DNA of 64,000 nucleotides, from assembly GCA_963781495.1 (NCBI GenBank), contig CAWAFX010000001.1, positions 1-64,000 of the forward strand, read 5' to 3'. This DNA comes from Mayfieldus sp963781495 (GTDB lineage Bacteria; Actinomycetota; Thermoleophilia; Solirubrobacterales; 70-9). The notes under the pieces are model-generated. The model saw only the letters and a program-made list of their open reading frames with translations, did not search any database and was not told the origin of the DNA. Positions 52,075 to 60,648 of this stretch are shown piece after piece (the stretch's first letter is position 1; each line of letters opens with the position of its first letter). A program made the translations under genes and the position numbers.

Positions 52075-53373
52075 ATGCGCACTTTCAGTCGTCAGATATT
52101 GGCCCTCGCCGCCTTCGCCGCCCTCGCCGCGGCGTTCAGCGGCTGCGTGGTGATCAAGAGCAACAGCTCGGTCCAGCGGGACGCGATTGGCGACGTCCAG
52201 GTGACGACGACCTTCTGCTCCTCGGACACCAACTCCAACGACAGCGGCTACAGCCCCAGCGACTCCGCCTGCCAGGGAGCGAGCCATGGAGGCAACTCCA
52301 ACCTCGACACCGGCAACGGCTCCTACCAGCTCCTGCTCGCCTATCGGATACCGACGGCGGCCCAGGCCCCCGACACGATCGTGACCACGAATCCGAGCGG
52401 GGCCAACAAGATCACCTTCAGCCCGAGCTCCGGCTACACGGCGGCGCTGCAGAGCAGCTCGCCGGCACCGGCGGGTGAGAAGTGGGTCGGCTTCATGTCC
52501 GGCGTCGTCAACTACACGACCGCCGGCGGCCAGTACGCGACCGTGTCGCCAAGATTCGTCCTTGCCCCGGGCGCCGACGGCAGCCCGTTCGCAGGACCGT
52601 TCACCTATCGGGTGGCAGTCGGCAGCCGCGAGGTCGGCGGATCGAATCTGGCGACCCGTCCGGTTTCCTGCGGCAGCCCGGTCACGTCCTTCAACGTCTC
52701 CGACAACACGATCTGCGTCGACGATCCGAACCCGAGCGGCCTCGCGACCGACCTCCAGCAGCCGACCCAGGACTTCGGCATCCTCGACCCTCCCGGTCCG
52801 CAGTCGGTGAGCCAGGGCAACGTCGCCCGGCTGCGCTTCGAGACCGCCTACTCCGGCGACGGCAACCCGGCCCCCGACTTCGATCTCAGCGCCTCGACGG
52901 ACGTCCCCGGCGCGACGGCGATTCCCAGCACCCCGACGATCAACCCCGACGACGACGACACGGCGGTCCGGGTGATCATGCGGGTTCCGGCCGATGCCCA
53001 GCCGGGGAGCTACGGCGTCACCCTGACCGCGGCGCTGCCGAACGGCCAGACCCGCACCAGCACGCACCCGGTCCTGATCACGCCGACCACCGTGCGCTGC
53101 AACGAGTCGGCGCCGACGATCACCGGCACCCGGGGTGACGACGTCCTTGTCGGCACCCCAGGGCCCGACGTGATCGCCGGCTACGCCGGCAACGACCAGA
53201 TCCTGGGCCTCGGCGGCAACGACGTCATCTGCGCCGGCCGCGGCAACGACACCCTGCGCGGCGGGGCCGGCAACGACCAGCTCGCCGGTCGCCGCGGCGA
53301 CGACCGCCTCACCGGTGGCAGCGGCCACAACGTCATCGACCCCGGTCCCGGCAAGGATCGCTTCATCCAGTAG
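52075..53373 (+). CDS. Lipoprotein with C-terminal RTX/hemolysin-type calcium repeats
   Basis: 432 residues. AAFSGCVVIK lipobox near residue 25. The long middle is a beta-rich, Ser/Thr-rich domain without a named match. The last 90 residues carry RTX nonapeptide-like repeats (GTRGDDVLVGTPGPDVIAGYAGND, RGNDTLRGGAGND, RGDDRLTGGSG) that wrap calcium in a beta roll. RTX in a lipid-anchored actinobacterial protein suggests a surface, calcium-stabilised adhesin or enzyme. Tandem paralogue follows after 17 bases. Confidence 0.85.
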   Translation: MRTFSRQILALAAFAALAAAFSGCVVIKSNSSVQRDAIGDVQVTTTFCSSDTNSNDSGYSPSDSACQGASHGGNSNLDTGNGSYQLLLAYRIPTAAQAPDTIVTTNPSGANKITFSPSSGYTAALQSSSPAPAGEKWVGFMSGVVNYTTAGGQYATVSPRFVLAPGADGSPFAGPFTYRVAVGSREVGGSNLATRPVSCGSPVTSFNVSDNTICVDDPNPSGLATDLQQPTQDFGILDPPGPQSVSQGNVARLRFETAYSGDGNPAPDFDLSASTDVPGATAIPSTPTINPDDDDTAVRVIMRVPADAQPGSYGVTLTAALPNGQTRTSTHPVLITPTTVRCNESAPTITGTRGDDVLVGTPGPDVIAGYAGNDQILGLGGNDVICAGRGNDTLRGGAGNDQLAGRRGDDRLTGGSGHNVIDPGPGKDRFIQ

Positions 53374-53390
53374 CTGCAGGCCTCGGGGCC

Positions 53391-54617
53391 ATGCGCAAGC
53401 TCAGCTATCCCCTCCTCGCCATCGCCGCACTCACGCTGGCGGCAGCTCTGAGTGGCTGTGTCTCGATCACCGGCCAGGCCTCTCAGCAGCTGAACACGAT
53501 CGGCGCCGTGCGCCTGATCACCAGCGTCTGCTTCTCCAGCCAGCCGGGGTGCGCCGACAAGGGCAACTCCAACACCGGCTCCGCCCCCGGCTTCCAGGTC
53601 CTGCTCGGCTACCGGCTGCCTGAGGACACCTCCGCACCACAAGCGTTCAATACCACCTCCGGACAGCCGCTTTCGTTCAGCCGCGACGCCAGCTACGGGG
53701 CCGAGCTGCAGCGTCTGGCTCCGGCCGCCGCCGGCCTGAAATGGGTCGGCTACCGCTCAGTCGGACTGACCTCGACGCCCGCCCCCGACTTCACGGTCGC
53801 GCCGAGCTTCGCGCTGCGCCAGGGAAACGACGGCGAGCCCTTCTCCGGCCCTTTCGACTACCGCGTCGTCGCCGGTGGGCGCACGACCCCGAGCAACCCC
53901 AACGCGCCGGTCGACTGCGGAGCCGACCTGCGCGGAGACTCCAACACCAAGACCAGCTGCGTCGATTCACCGCCGATCTCCGATCTCAGCACCGATCTCC
54001 AGCAGACCACCCAGGACCTGGGGATCATCGAAGACCCCTCGGCCCAGCGCGCAAGCCGCGGCCAGATGGAGCCGGTCCAGTTTCGGGTCGTCTACTCCGG
54101 ACGCGGCACCAGCGCCCCGAACTTCGACCTCCGGGCCACCACCGACGTCCCGGGGACGGACGCCGTCGTCCATCCCGACAACCTGACTCCGGCCTCGGGC
54201 TCGAGCCGGGTGCGGGTCAACCTGCGCATCCCACCGACGACCCCGCACGGAAGCTATGACGTCACCTTGATCGCCAGCCTTCCCAACGGCCAGACGCGGT
54301 CGCGCACGCAGCAGGTGCGGATCGGGCGCAACGACCTCCACTGCGGCTCGTTGCAGCCGACGATCACCGGCACCCCGGGACCTGACCACCTGGTCGGCAC
54401 CAAGGGACGCGACGTGATCAGCGGCCTTGGGGGCAACGACCGCATCAACGGCCGCGCCGGCAACGATCTGATCTGCGCCGGGCCCGGCAACGACCGGGTA
54501 AACGGCGGGCCGGGCAACGACACGATCGCCGGCCGCGGTGGCAACGACCTGCTGATCGGCGGCCACGGCCACGACCTGATGATCGGCGGTCCCGGGCGGG
54601 ACCGCTTCAGACACTAG
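53391..54617 (+). CDS. Lipoprotein with RTX repeats, tandem paralogue
   Basis: 408 residues. AALSGCVSIT lipobox near residue 22. Same plan as the preceding gene: a middle domain with matching cysteines (VDCGADL; SCVDSPPISDLSTDLQQTTQDLG) and C-terminal repeats (GTKGRDVISGLGGND, GGPGNDTIAGRGGND). The short gap and same direction indicate co-transcription after duplication. Function unknown; probably calcium-dependent surface protein. Confidence 0.85.
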   Translation: MRKLSYPLLAIAALTLAAALSGCVSITGQASQQLNTIGAVRLITSVCFSSQPGCADKGNSNTGSAPGFQVLLGYRLPEDTSAPQAFNTTSGQPLSFSRDASYGAELQRLAPAAAGLKWVGYRSVGLTSTPAPDFTVAPSFALRQGNDGEPFSGPFDYRVVAGGRTTPSNPNAPVDCGADLRGDSNTKTSCVDSPPISDLSTDLQQTTQDLGIIEDPSAQRASRGQMEPVQFRVVYSGRGTSAPNFDLRATTDVPGTDAVVHPDNLTPASGSSRVRVNLRIPPTTPHGSYDVTLIASLPNGQTRSRTQQVRIGRNDLHCGSLQPTITGTPGPDHLVGTKGRDVISGLGGNDRINGRAGNDLICAGPGNDRVNGGPGNDTIAGRGGNDLLIGGHGHDLMIGGPGRDRFRH

Positions 54618-54624
54618 GGAGCCA

Positions 54625-54653
54625 CTTGCGGCGGCTTTGCCGCCTGACATGCC
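54625..54653 (+). repeat. REP-like palindromic repeat, copy 2
   Basis: CTTGCGGCGGCTTTGCCGCC followed by TGACATGCC, eight bases after the RTX lipoprotein stop. GCGGCGGC/GCCGCC dyad with a loop difference from copy 1 only. Confidence 0.65.
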
Positions 54654-54678
54654 AGTGCCGGCGCCTTACGGCACCGGC

Positions 54679-55338
54679 CTATCGATACCCGAGCTCCTTG
54701 CCGTACTTGCTGCGGTAGTCCTTCTGCTTGTCGAGCACCTCGGCGACGTATCCGCGGGTCTCCGCGGTCGGGATGTCGTCGAGCGACATCGAGCTCCCGC
54801 CCCACTGGTCGGCGTTGCCGGGCCCAGCGTTGTAGGCGGCCAGCGCCGCGACCTCGTTGTTGGCGTAGCGGACCAGCAGCTCGTGCAAATAGAAGGTCCC
54901 GTAGGAGATGTTGATCTGAGGGTCGGAGAGGTCGCGGACGACGAAGGTGGTGCCGCCGCTGCGCTTCTCGATGTCGGCGGCGGTGTCCGGCGTCACCTGC
55001 ATCAGCCCGCGGGCGCCCGCGTGCGAGGTCTGGTCGTGGAAGCGCGACTCGGCGTAGATCACGGCGGCGATCAGGCTCGCGTCAACGTGCTTCTCGGCCG
55101 CCTGCTGGCGGATGATGTCGTCGTGGCTGAGCGGCAGGGTGAAGTCGCGGATCGCGCGGTCGAACGTCCCCGAGGAGACGACGACCCCGACCAGCACCCC
55201 GAAGGCGACCGCGATCAGCAGTCCGACGCCCCAGCGCCGGCGGCGGATCCGGGCATTCGACGGCGTCCGGCGCCTGCCGCGCGACCGCGCCGGCGAGCGC
55301 CGAGAAGGGGTTCTGTGCCTTGTTCGAGCCGCTTCCAC
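54679..55338 (-). CDS. Lytic transglycosylase (SLT family)
   Basis: 219 residues. Basic N terminus and one membrane segment (WGVGLLIAVAFGVLVGVVV, residues 35-55), then an SLT domain: VIYAESRFHDQTSHAGARGLMQVTPDTA with catalytic Glu, and AYNAGPGN. It cleaves glycan strands of peptidoglycan, anchored to the membrane. Ends immediately before coaE on the same strand (five bases). Confidence 0.9.
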   Translation of the reverse strand: MEAARTRHRTPSRRSPARSRGRRRTPSNARIRRRRWGVGLLIAVAFGVLVGVVVSSGTFDRAIRDFTLPLSHDDIIRQQAAEKHVDASLIAAVIYAESRFHDQTSHAGARGLMQVTPDTAADIEKRSGGTTFVVRDLSDPQINISYGTFYLHELLVRYANNEVAALAAYNAGPGNADQWGGSSMSLDDIPTAETRGYVAEVLDKQKDYRSKYGKELGYR

Positions 55339-55343
55339 CTTGC

Positions 55344-55937
55344 CTAGCTTTCTACAGGGCGCGCCAGCTTTGCGAGCAGCTCGGACAGCTCCCGCTCCAG
55401 ATCCGCGAGCGAGCCGTCGTTTCGCACCACGTGGTCGGCTCGGGCCGCCTTCTCCTCCTGAGCCAGCTGACGGGCCGAGCGCTGCTCGAACCTGCCCTCC
55501 CCACGCGCCTCTGCCCGGCGGCGCCGTGTCTCGTCGTCGGCGGCGACGACGATCGTGGCGTCGAACGCCTCGCCCATCCCGGCCTCGAACAGCAGCGGCA
55601 CCTCGACGACCCCGAAGTCGATCCCCGGGTCGAGGTCGCGGCGCCAGGCATCGAGGCGTTGGCCGACCCGGGGGTGCAGCTCGGATTCAAGCCAGGCCAG
55701 CTCGTCGGGCTGCTCGAAGACGAGCTGGCCGACGCGGGCCCGGTCGACGACGCCGTTCGGGGCCACCTCGCTGCCCCAGCGCTCGACCAGGCGCTCGCGG
55801 ACCTCGTCGGAGCCGAGCAGCTCGTGGACGACGGCGTCGCTGGAGATCGTCGCGGCGCCAAGGCGCTCGAAAGCCTCCAGGGCTTCCGATTTACCGGCCG
55901 CGATGCCGCCGGTGAGCCCGATCAGAAGCGGCGCCAC
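55344..55937 (-). CDS. coaE: Dephospho-CoA kinase CoaE
   Basis: 197 residues. LIGLTGGIAAGKSEALEAFE Walker A, ISSDAVVHELL, and VVEVPLLFEAGMGEAFD, GRFEQRSARQLAQEEKAARADHVV. Last step of coenzyme A synthesis. Uses the CoA made through the pan pathway encoded at 30.7-33.8 kb. Located between rpsA and the lytic transglycosylase, the same strand. Confidence 0.95.
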   Translation of the reverse strand: MAPLLIGLTGGIAAGKSEALEAFERLGAATISSDAVVHELLGSDEVRERLVERWGSEVAPNGVVDRARVGQLVFEQPDELAWLESELHPRVGQRLDAWRRDLDPGIDFGVVEVPLLFEAGMGEAFDATIVVAADDETRRRRAEARGEGRFEQRSARQLAQEEKAARADHVVRNDGSLADLERELSELLAKLARPVES

Positions 55938-55948
55938 CGCCGCCTCCG

Positions 55949-57397
55949 TCAGCCTTCCTCGCCGGCCGCCTCTTCGCCCTCGTCAGGCGAATCCGGGCGT
56001 TCGGCCGCCGATTCGCCTTCGCTGGCCTGCTCGGCGGAGTCCTCCTCGACCGCGGGGGCCGGCTCGGACTCGGTCTGGGCGTCGGCATCCTGGCCCTGTC
56101 CCACGTCCTCCTCGCCGGGCGTCCCTCCGGCCTCCGCCTCGACCTCGGGCGGGGGCTCGGCGAAGACCTCCTCGGAGAGGCCGAGGTCAGGGGTTCCCTC
56201 GGCCGGCGCCGGCGGCGCGGAATCCTCCCCGGCCGCCGGGGCCTGGATCTCGCGCATCGGCAGCTCCTGGCCCTCGACCCGCTTGATGCTGAGCGAAAGC
56301 CGGCGTCGCTCCTCGTCGACCTCGAGGATCTTGACCTGCAGCTCGGTTCCGGGCTCGACTACCTCGCTCGGATTCTCGACATGGTGGTCGGCGAGCTCCG
56401 AGATGTGGACCAGGCCCTCGACCCCGGGCAGGATCTCGACGAAGGCACCGAACGCGACGACCTTGGTGACCTTGCCGTCGAGCACGTCGCCCGGCGCATG
56501 GCTGTCGACCACCCGCTGCCAGGGATCCTCCTGGGTCTGCTTCAGCCCGAGGCTGATGCGCTGGCGGTCGCGATCGATGTCGAGCACCTTGACCCGCACC
56601 GTGTCGCCGATGTTGACGACCTCGGAGGGATGGTTGACGTGGCTCCAGGAAAGCTCGGAGATGTGGATCAGGCCGTCGATCCCGTCGAGGTCGACGAAGG
56701 CGCCGAAGTCGACGATGTTGGAGATCTTGCCGTCGACGATCTGGCCCGGCTGCAGGCGGCCGAGGATCTGCTCGCGGACCTCCTTGCGCTCCTCCTCGAG
56801 GACGGCGCGGCGCGAGAGGACGACGTTGTTGCGGCTGCGGTTGAGCTCGATCACCTTGCACTCGAGCTTCTGACCCATGAACTCGTCGAGGTTGTGGACG
56901 CGGCGGATGTCGACCAGCGAGGCGGGCAGGAAGCCGCGCACCCCGAGGTCGAGGATCAGCCCGCCCTTGACGACCTCGATCACGGTGCCCTCGACCGGCT
57001 CACCCGACTCGGCGGCGCCCTCGATCCGGCGCCATGCCTTCTCGAAGCGAGCCCGCTTCTTGGAGAGGATCAGGCGACCCTCCTGGTCCTCCTTGGTGAG
57101 CACCAGGGCGTCGACGTCCTCGCCGAGCGAGACCTCGTCCGCGGGGTCGACCGACTTGCGGATCGAGAGCTCGTTCGAGGGGATGACCCCTTCCGACTTG
57201 TAGCCGATGTCGACCAGGACCTCGTCCTTGTCGATCCGCACCACCTTGCCGCTGACCACGTCTCCCTCCTTGAAGGAGATCATCGTCGCGTCGTAGTTGG
57301 GCACCAGCTTGCCGTCGACTTCGATCATGAAGTCGTTGTTGCTCGCGGCGGGGGCGCTCACGGGCGCCTGCTCGACGGTTGTGTCGGGCGTGGACAC
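55949..57397 (-). CDS. rpsA: 30S ribosomal protein S1
   Basis: 482 residues. Four S1 domains at about 41, 128, 213 and 298 (GDVVSGKVVRID, GEPVEGTVIEVV, GQIVDGKISNIVDFGAFVD, GDVLDGKVTKVVAFGAFVE), then a long Ala/Glu/Pro-rich acidic tail of about 110 residues. Four rather than six domains fits actinobacterial S1. GTG start. Binds mRNA leaders. Adjacent coaE is a common neighbour in actinobacteria. Confidence 0.95.
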   Translation of the reverse strand: MSTPDTTVEQAPVSAPAASNNDFMIEVDGKLVPNYDATMISFKEGDVVSGKVVRIDKDEVLVDIGYKSEGVIPSNELSIRKSVDPADEVSLGEDVDALVLTKEDQEGRLILSKKRARFEKAWRRIEGAAESGEPVEGTVIEVVKGGLILDLGVRGFLPASLVDIRRVHNLDEFMGQKLECKVIELNRSRNNVVLSRRAVLEEERKEVREQILGRLQPGQIVDGKISNIVDFGAFVDLDGIDGLIHISELSWSHVNHPSEVVNIGDTVRVKVLDIDRDRQRISLGLKQTQEDPWQRVVDSHAPGDVLDGKVTKVVAFGAFVEILPGVEGLVHISELADHHVENPSEVVEPGTELQVKILEVDEERRRLSLSIKRVEGQELPMREIQAPAAGEDSAPPAPAEGTPDLGLSEEVFAEPPPEVEAEAGGTPGEEDVGQGQDADAQTESEPAPAVEEDSAEQASEGESAAERPDSPDEGEEAAGEEG

Positions 57398-57500
57398 GGC
57401 GAGGGATCATGGCAGAAGTCGGCCTCACGCCTGGGCTGGGATCGCCTTGGCTGAATACGGCCTTTCGGTCGCCTTTGGCCATCTGTCTACGATCCCCTCC

Positions 57501-58643
57501 GTGCCCACCCGCTCCACCAAGCGCGGCGACGACCGCACGCCCCTCGACGGCTCATATGACGTCCTGATCTGCGGCGCCAGCTTCGCCGGGCTCACAGCCG
57601 CCCGCGAGCTCACCGGCTCCGGGGGGCGGGTGCTCGTCCTCGACCGCTACGAGATCGGCGAGCGCCAGACCTCGGCCTGCGCGGCGCCGACCTCATGGCT
57701 GCGGGCGCTGGACCTCGACGACTCGATCAAGCAGACCTTCGGCGAGCTGGTGATCCATACCCCGCACACGAGCGTGCGAATGGAACTGCCCTGGGAGTTC
57801 TCCACCTTTGACTACCGCAGCCTCTGCGGCCTGCTCTGGGACCAGTGCGAGGCCGAGTTCGAGACCGCGAAGGTCGAGGGGCGCGCGGCACCGCCGAACG
57901 GAGACGAGTCGATCCGGGTGCTCACCGACCGCGGCGAGGTCGCGGCGCCGCTTGTAGTCGATGCGCTCGGCTGGCGGCGGGTGCTCGGCTCGGGGGCCAA
58001 TGTGCAGCCGCCCGAGGCGCGGCTCTCGCGCGGCCTCGAGGTGCACCCCTGGGGCAGCGACTCCGAGCTGGAGATCTGGATCGAGCGCGGGATCGTGCCG
58101 GCTGGCTACGGCTGGAGCTTTCCGGCCGGAGACGAGATCCGGGTCGGCGTCGGCTCCTTTGACCCCCGCGTCCACGTCAAGCAGCCGACCGTCGAGCTGG
58201 CAGAGCGCTTGCGGCGCGAGAGCGTCCGCTACCAGGGCAACTGGATCCCGCACAGGCTGCGGCCCGCGGTCGACTCCGGCGTCTTCTTCGCCGGCGACTC
58301 GGCCGGTCACTGCCTGCCGCTGACCGCGGAGGGCATCCGCACCGCCTTCTACTTCGCACTCGCCTGCGGGCGCGAGCTGCGCCAGGTCTTCGAGGGATCC
58401 AAGTCCCGCCGCCAGGCGCTCGGCGACTACGCCGGCTTCTCCGATTCGCACCGCTGGCAGTTCGAGTCGCTGCTGCGGGTCCAGCAACTGGTTCCCAAGG
58501 TGCCGCCGCGGCTGCTGGCCCTGGCGCTGAATGGGATGGCGAGCAAGCGCTTCGTCGACTGGTCGTTCGGGCACTACCTGCAGATCGCGCCGCCGGAGTT
58601 CGCGGGCGCCTCTCGCCGGCGCGCCGCGGTCGCGGCCGCCTAA
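57501..58643 (+). CDS. FAD-dependent geranylgeranyl-reductase-like oxidoreductase
   Basis: 380 residues from GTG 57501. DVLICGASFAGLTAARELTG is the FAD Rossmann loop; VLVLDRYEIGERQTSACA and GVFFAGDSAGHCLPLTAEGIRTAFYFA (about residue 270) are typical of the geranylgeranyl reductase/GGR group. Reduces isoprenoid chains or quinone tails in relatives; substrate here unknown. Arg-rich C terminus ends in ADRR-like residues. Divergent from rpsA across 104 bases. Confidence 0.85.
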   Translation: MPTRSTKRGDDRTPLDGSYDVLICGASFAGLTAARELTGSGGRVLVLDRYEIGERQTSACAAPTSWLRALDLDDSIKQTFGELVIHTPHTSVRMELPWEFSTFDYRSLCGLLWDQCEAEFETAKVEGRAAPPNGDESIRVLTDRGEVAAPLVVDALGWRRVLGSGANVQPPEARLSRGLEVHPWGSDSELEIWIERGIVPAGYGWSFPAGDEIRVGVGSFDPRVHVKQPTVELAERLRRESVRYQGNWIPHRLRPAVDSGVFFAGDSAGHCLPLTAEGIRTAFYFALACGRELRQVFEGSKSRRQALGDYAGFSDSHRWQFESLLRVQQLVPKVPPRLLALALNGMASKRFVDWSFGHYLQIAPPEFAGASRRRAAVAAA

Positions 58644-58646
58644 TCA

Positions 58647-58673
58647 CTTGCGGCGGCCTTCGGCCGCCTGACA
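58647..58673 (+). repeat. REP-like palindromic repeat, copy 3
   Basis: CTTGCGGCGGCCTTCGGCCGCC then TGACA, four bases after the flavoprotein stop. A weaker second dyad (CTGCGGCC ... GGCC) follows at 58679-58700. Confidence 0.6.
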
Positions 58674-58702
58674 ATCATCTGCGGCCGGTTCGCGGCCCAT
58701 CG

Positions 58703-59140
58703 TCACCTGACGACGAGGACCGTCCCGGCCAGCAGCAGGGCCACGCCGACAATCCGCAGCGGCGACAGCGCCACCTGCGAGAGGCCGAGGATCCCAAGCC
58801 GATCCGCGATCACGGACATCGTCAGCTGGCCCGCGATGGTCGCCGCGGCGACGCCGCCGGCGCCGATGTGGTTGACGGCGACCAGCGCGTTGGCGACGTA
58901 GACCGCGCCCAGAAGCCCCCCGAGCAGGTAATACCAGCGCACGTCGGTGACGTGTGTGAGTCCGTTCCCCTTGCCGGCGACGAAGACGATCAGGACGAGG
59001 GCGGCAGCTCCGACCAGGAATGAGACCGCGGCGGCGGGCAGGTCCCCCGTTGCCTTCGCCAAGCCTGCGTTGATCGGCGCCTGGAGCGCGATCAGCCCGC
59101 CCGCCATGGCCGTAAACAGCACCGCTGTGCCTTTATCCAT
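58703..59140 (-). CDS. DMT-type YdcZ/DUF606 membrane protein
   Basis: 145 residues with five membrane helices (AVLFTAMAGGLIALQAPINAGL, AAAVSFLVGAAALVLIVFV, WYYLLGGLLGAVYVANAL, GVAAATIAGQLTMSVIADRLG, LSPLRIVGVALLLAGTVLVV). ALQAPINAGLAKA and GGLLGAVYVAN fit the DUF606/YdcZ small multidrug/metabolite exporters. ATG at 59140. Converges with the flavoprotein over the REP-like element. Confidence 0.85.
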   Translation of the reverse strand: MDKGTAVLFTAMAGGLIALQAPINAGLAKATGDLPAAAVSFLVGAAALVLIVFVAGKGNGLTHVTDVRWYYLLGGLLGAVYVANALVAVNHIGAGGVAAATIAGQLTMSVIADRLGILGLSQVALSPLRIVGVALLLAGTVLVVR

Positions 59141-59157
59141 CGCCTCTCACCGCCGAT

Positions 59158-59184
59158 GTGATCTTTGAACTTCGCCCGTGTTTC
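59158..59184 (+). promoter_or_regulatory. Shared upstream element, sigma-gene copy
   Basis: GTGATCTTTGAACTTCGCCC then GTGTTTC. The same layout recurs at 60584-60610, identical at 22 of 27 bases with no gap. Lies 69 bases upstream of the ECF sigma gene start. Confidence 0.6.
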
Positions 59185-59253
59185 AGTCGTACCCCCGACA
59201 CCGCAGGCTGTCATATCAGGACTTGCAGCTCTGGCGGCCAGCCTGACCCGTAG

Positions 59254-60564
59254 ATGCCCCCGCCCCCGGCAAACAACGTCGCGTCTCGTCTCTTCCTCGG
59301 ACCCGCGCTGCGCATGCAGCCCGACCGGCGGCTGGTGGCGCTGGTCCGCGACGGCTATGAGTCGGCATTCGAGGAGATCGTCCGCCGCTACGGCCGCGCG
59401 CTGGGTCGCTACGCGGCGGCCATCGTCCCCTCGCACCGCGCCGACGACGTCACCCAGGACGCCTTCTCGAAGGCGCTGCTGGCCCTGCGCGGCTCCGAGA
59501 AGGAGATCGAGCTGCGGCCCTGGCTGTACCGGATCGTCCGCAACACGGCGCTCAACGACATCCGCGACCAGCCGCCCATCGCGGTCGAGCTTCACGAGGG
59601 CATCGACGGGGTCGAGACCCCGGCCGAAGTGGCCGAGCGGCGAGCCGAGATAGCCGACCTCCTGCAAAGGCTCCGTGCCCTGCCCGACCCGCAGCGGGCG
59701 GCGATCGTGATGCGGGAGCTCGAGGGCCTCAGCCACGAGGAGATCGCCGCCCATCTGGGGATGAGCGGCGGGGCGGCGCGCCAGACCATCTACCGGGCCC
59801 GCCAGCGCCTTCGCGATGGAGCCGGGCTGCTGTTCCCGGTGCCGCTTCTTCACTACCTGCTGCTCGGCTCCGCGGGTGACGCGGCCGGCGTGGGGATGGG
59901 CGGCGCGACCGCAGCGGCGGCCGGAGCGGGTGCCGCCTCGGCCGGCGGAGCAGGCGCCGGCCTGGCGCTGAAGGCCAGCCTGGCGACGGTGCTGGTGGCC
60001 GGCTCGGTAGGGACCGGCGTCGCGATCCACGACTCCTCGCAGAACCACTCGGCGCGGGCCGATGAGCCCGCCCGGCAGCTCGAAGCCGCAGATGCCGGCC
60101 CCGGCGCGGGCAGCGGCAAGGGAACGCCGCAGCTCATCGCCGGCGACGGCTCCGGCCGCGGTGAGGCCGAGCCTGGCGACCACCACGGCGGCCATCGCGG
60201 GGATGGTGGCGGCGGCTCGGACGGCGGGCCGGGCCCAAGCTCCTCGAGCGGCTCCGGGTCCGGGGGGTCGGGCGAAGGCGGCTCGGGCCACAGCGGCTCC
60301 GGACGCGGCGGCTCGGGCAGCGGCTCCTCTCACGAAGGCTCGGGCTCCGGTGATTCGGGGTCCGGCGGCGGCTCGGGGACATCCGGGTCCTCGGGCGGCC
60401 CCGACGGCTCAGGTTCCTCCGGCGGCGGCTCGGACGGCGGCGGCGATTCGCTCTCCTCCGGCAGCGGCTCGGGATCGTCTGGTGGTTCCGGCAGCGGCTC
60501 GGACGGCGGCGGCGGCTCGATCGATGACGGCGCCTTCGGGTCCTCCAGCGGCTCCGACGGCTAG
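59254..60564 (+). CDS. ECF sigma factor fused to membrane segment and Gly/Ser-rich tail
   Basis: 436 residues. Sigma-2 (YESAFEEIVRRYGRALGRYAAAI, DDVTQDAFSKALLAL, about 30-95) and sigma-4 (LPDPQRAAIVMRELEGLSHEEIAAHLGMSGGAARQTIYRARQRL, about 145-190) are both intact. Then a hydrophobic stretch (LLFPVPLLHYLLLG), Ala/Gly-rich sequence, a membrane helix (about 235-258, LKASLATVLVAGSVGTGVAI), and an extracellular-facing Gly/Ser/Asp-rich tail of about 150 residues. An ECF factor tethered to the membrane is unusual; release by proteolysis or tail-sensing of the wall is a plausible inference. An internal ATG at 59314 could be the true start. Confidence 0.85.
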   Translation: MPPPPANNVASRLFLGPALRMQPDRRLVALVRDGYESAFEEIVRRYGRALGRYAAAIVPSHRADDVTQDAFSKALLALRGSEKEIELRPWLYRIVRNTALNDIRDQPPIAVELHEGIDGVETPAEVAERRAEIADLLQRLRALPDPQRAAIVMRELEGLSHEEIAAHLGMSGGAARQTIYRARQRLRDGAGLLFPVPLLHYLLLGSAGDAAGVGMGGATAAAAGAGAASAGGAGAGLALKASLATVLVAGSVGTGVAIHDSSQNHSARADEPARQLEAADAGPGAGSGKGTPQLIAGDGSGRGEAEPGDHHGGHRGDGGGGSDGGPGPSSSSGSGSGGSGEGGSGHSGSGRGGSGSGSSHEGSGSGDSGSGGGSGTSGSSGGPDGSGSSGGGSDGGGDSLSSGSGSGSSGGSGSGSDGGGGSIDDGAFGSSSGSDG

Positions 60565-60583
60565 ATCGGGCGTCCACCGACCC

Positions 60584-60610
60584 GTGATCTTCGGGCTTGG
60601 CCCGGGTTTC
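60584..60610 (+). promoter_or_regulatory. Shared upstream element, calcium-repeat gene copy
   Basis: GTGATCTTCGGGCTTGGCCC then GGGTTTC. Matches 59158-59184 at 22 of 27 positions without gaps. Lies 38 bases before the ATG at 60649. Together they suggest one promoter class, probably the adjacent sigma factor's own. Confidence 0.6.
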
Positions 60611-60648
60611 TTCCCCAACCGATGCAACTACCGACGGAGGGAAAAGCC

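Noticed and set aside
56100..56140. Possible fourth copy of the coding repeat in rpsA (GGTPGEEDVGQ)
   Set aside because: Similarity is short and lies in acidic low-complexity sequence; chance cannot be excluded.
60180..60540. Short repeated GC-rich units in the sigma gene tail
   Set aside because: Low-complexity Gly/Ser coding sequence, not a CRISPR array; spacing and units are irregular.
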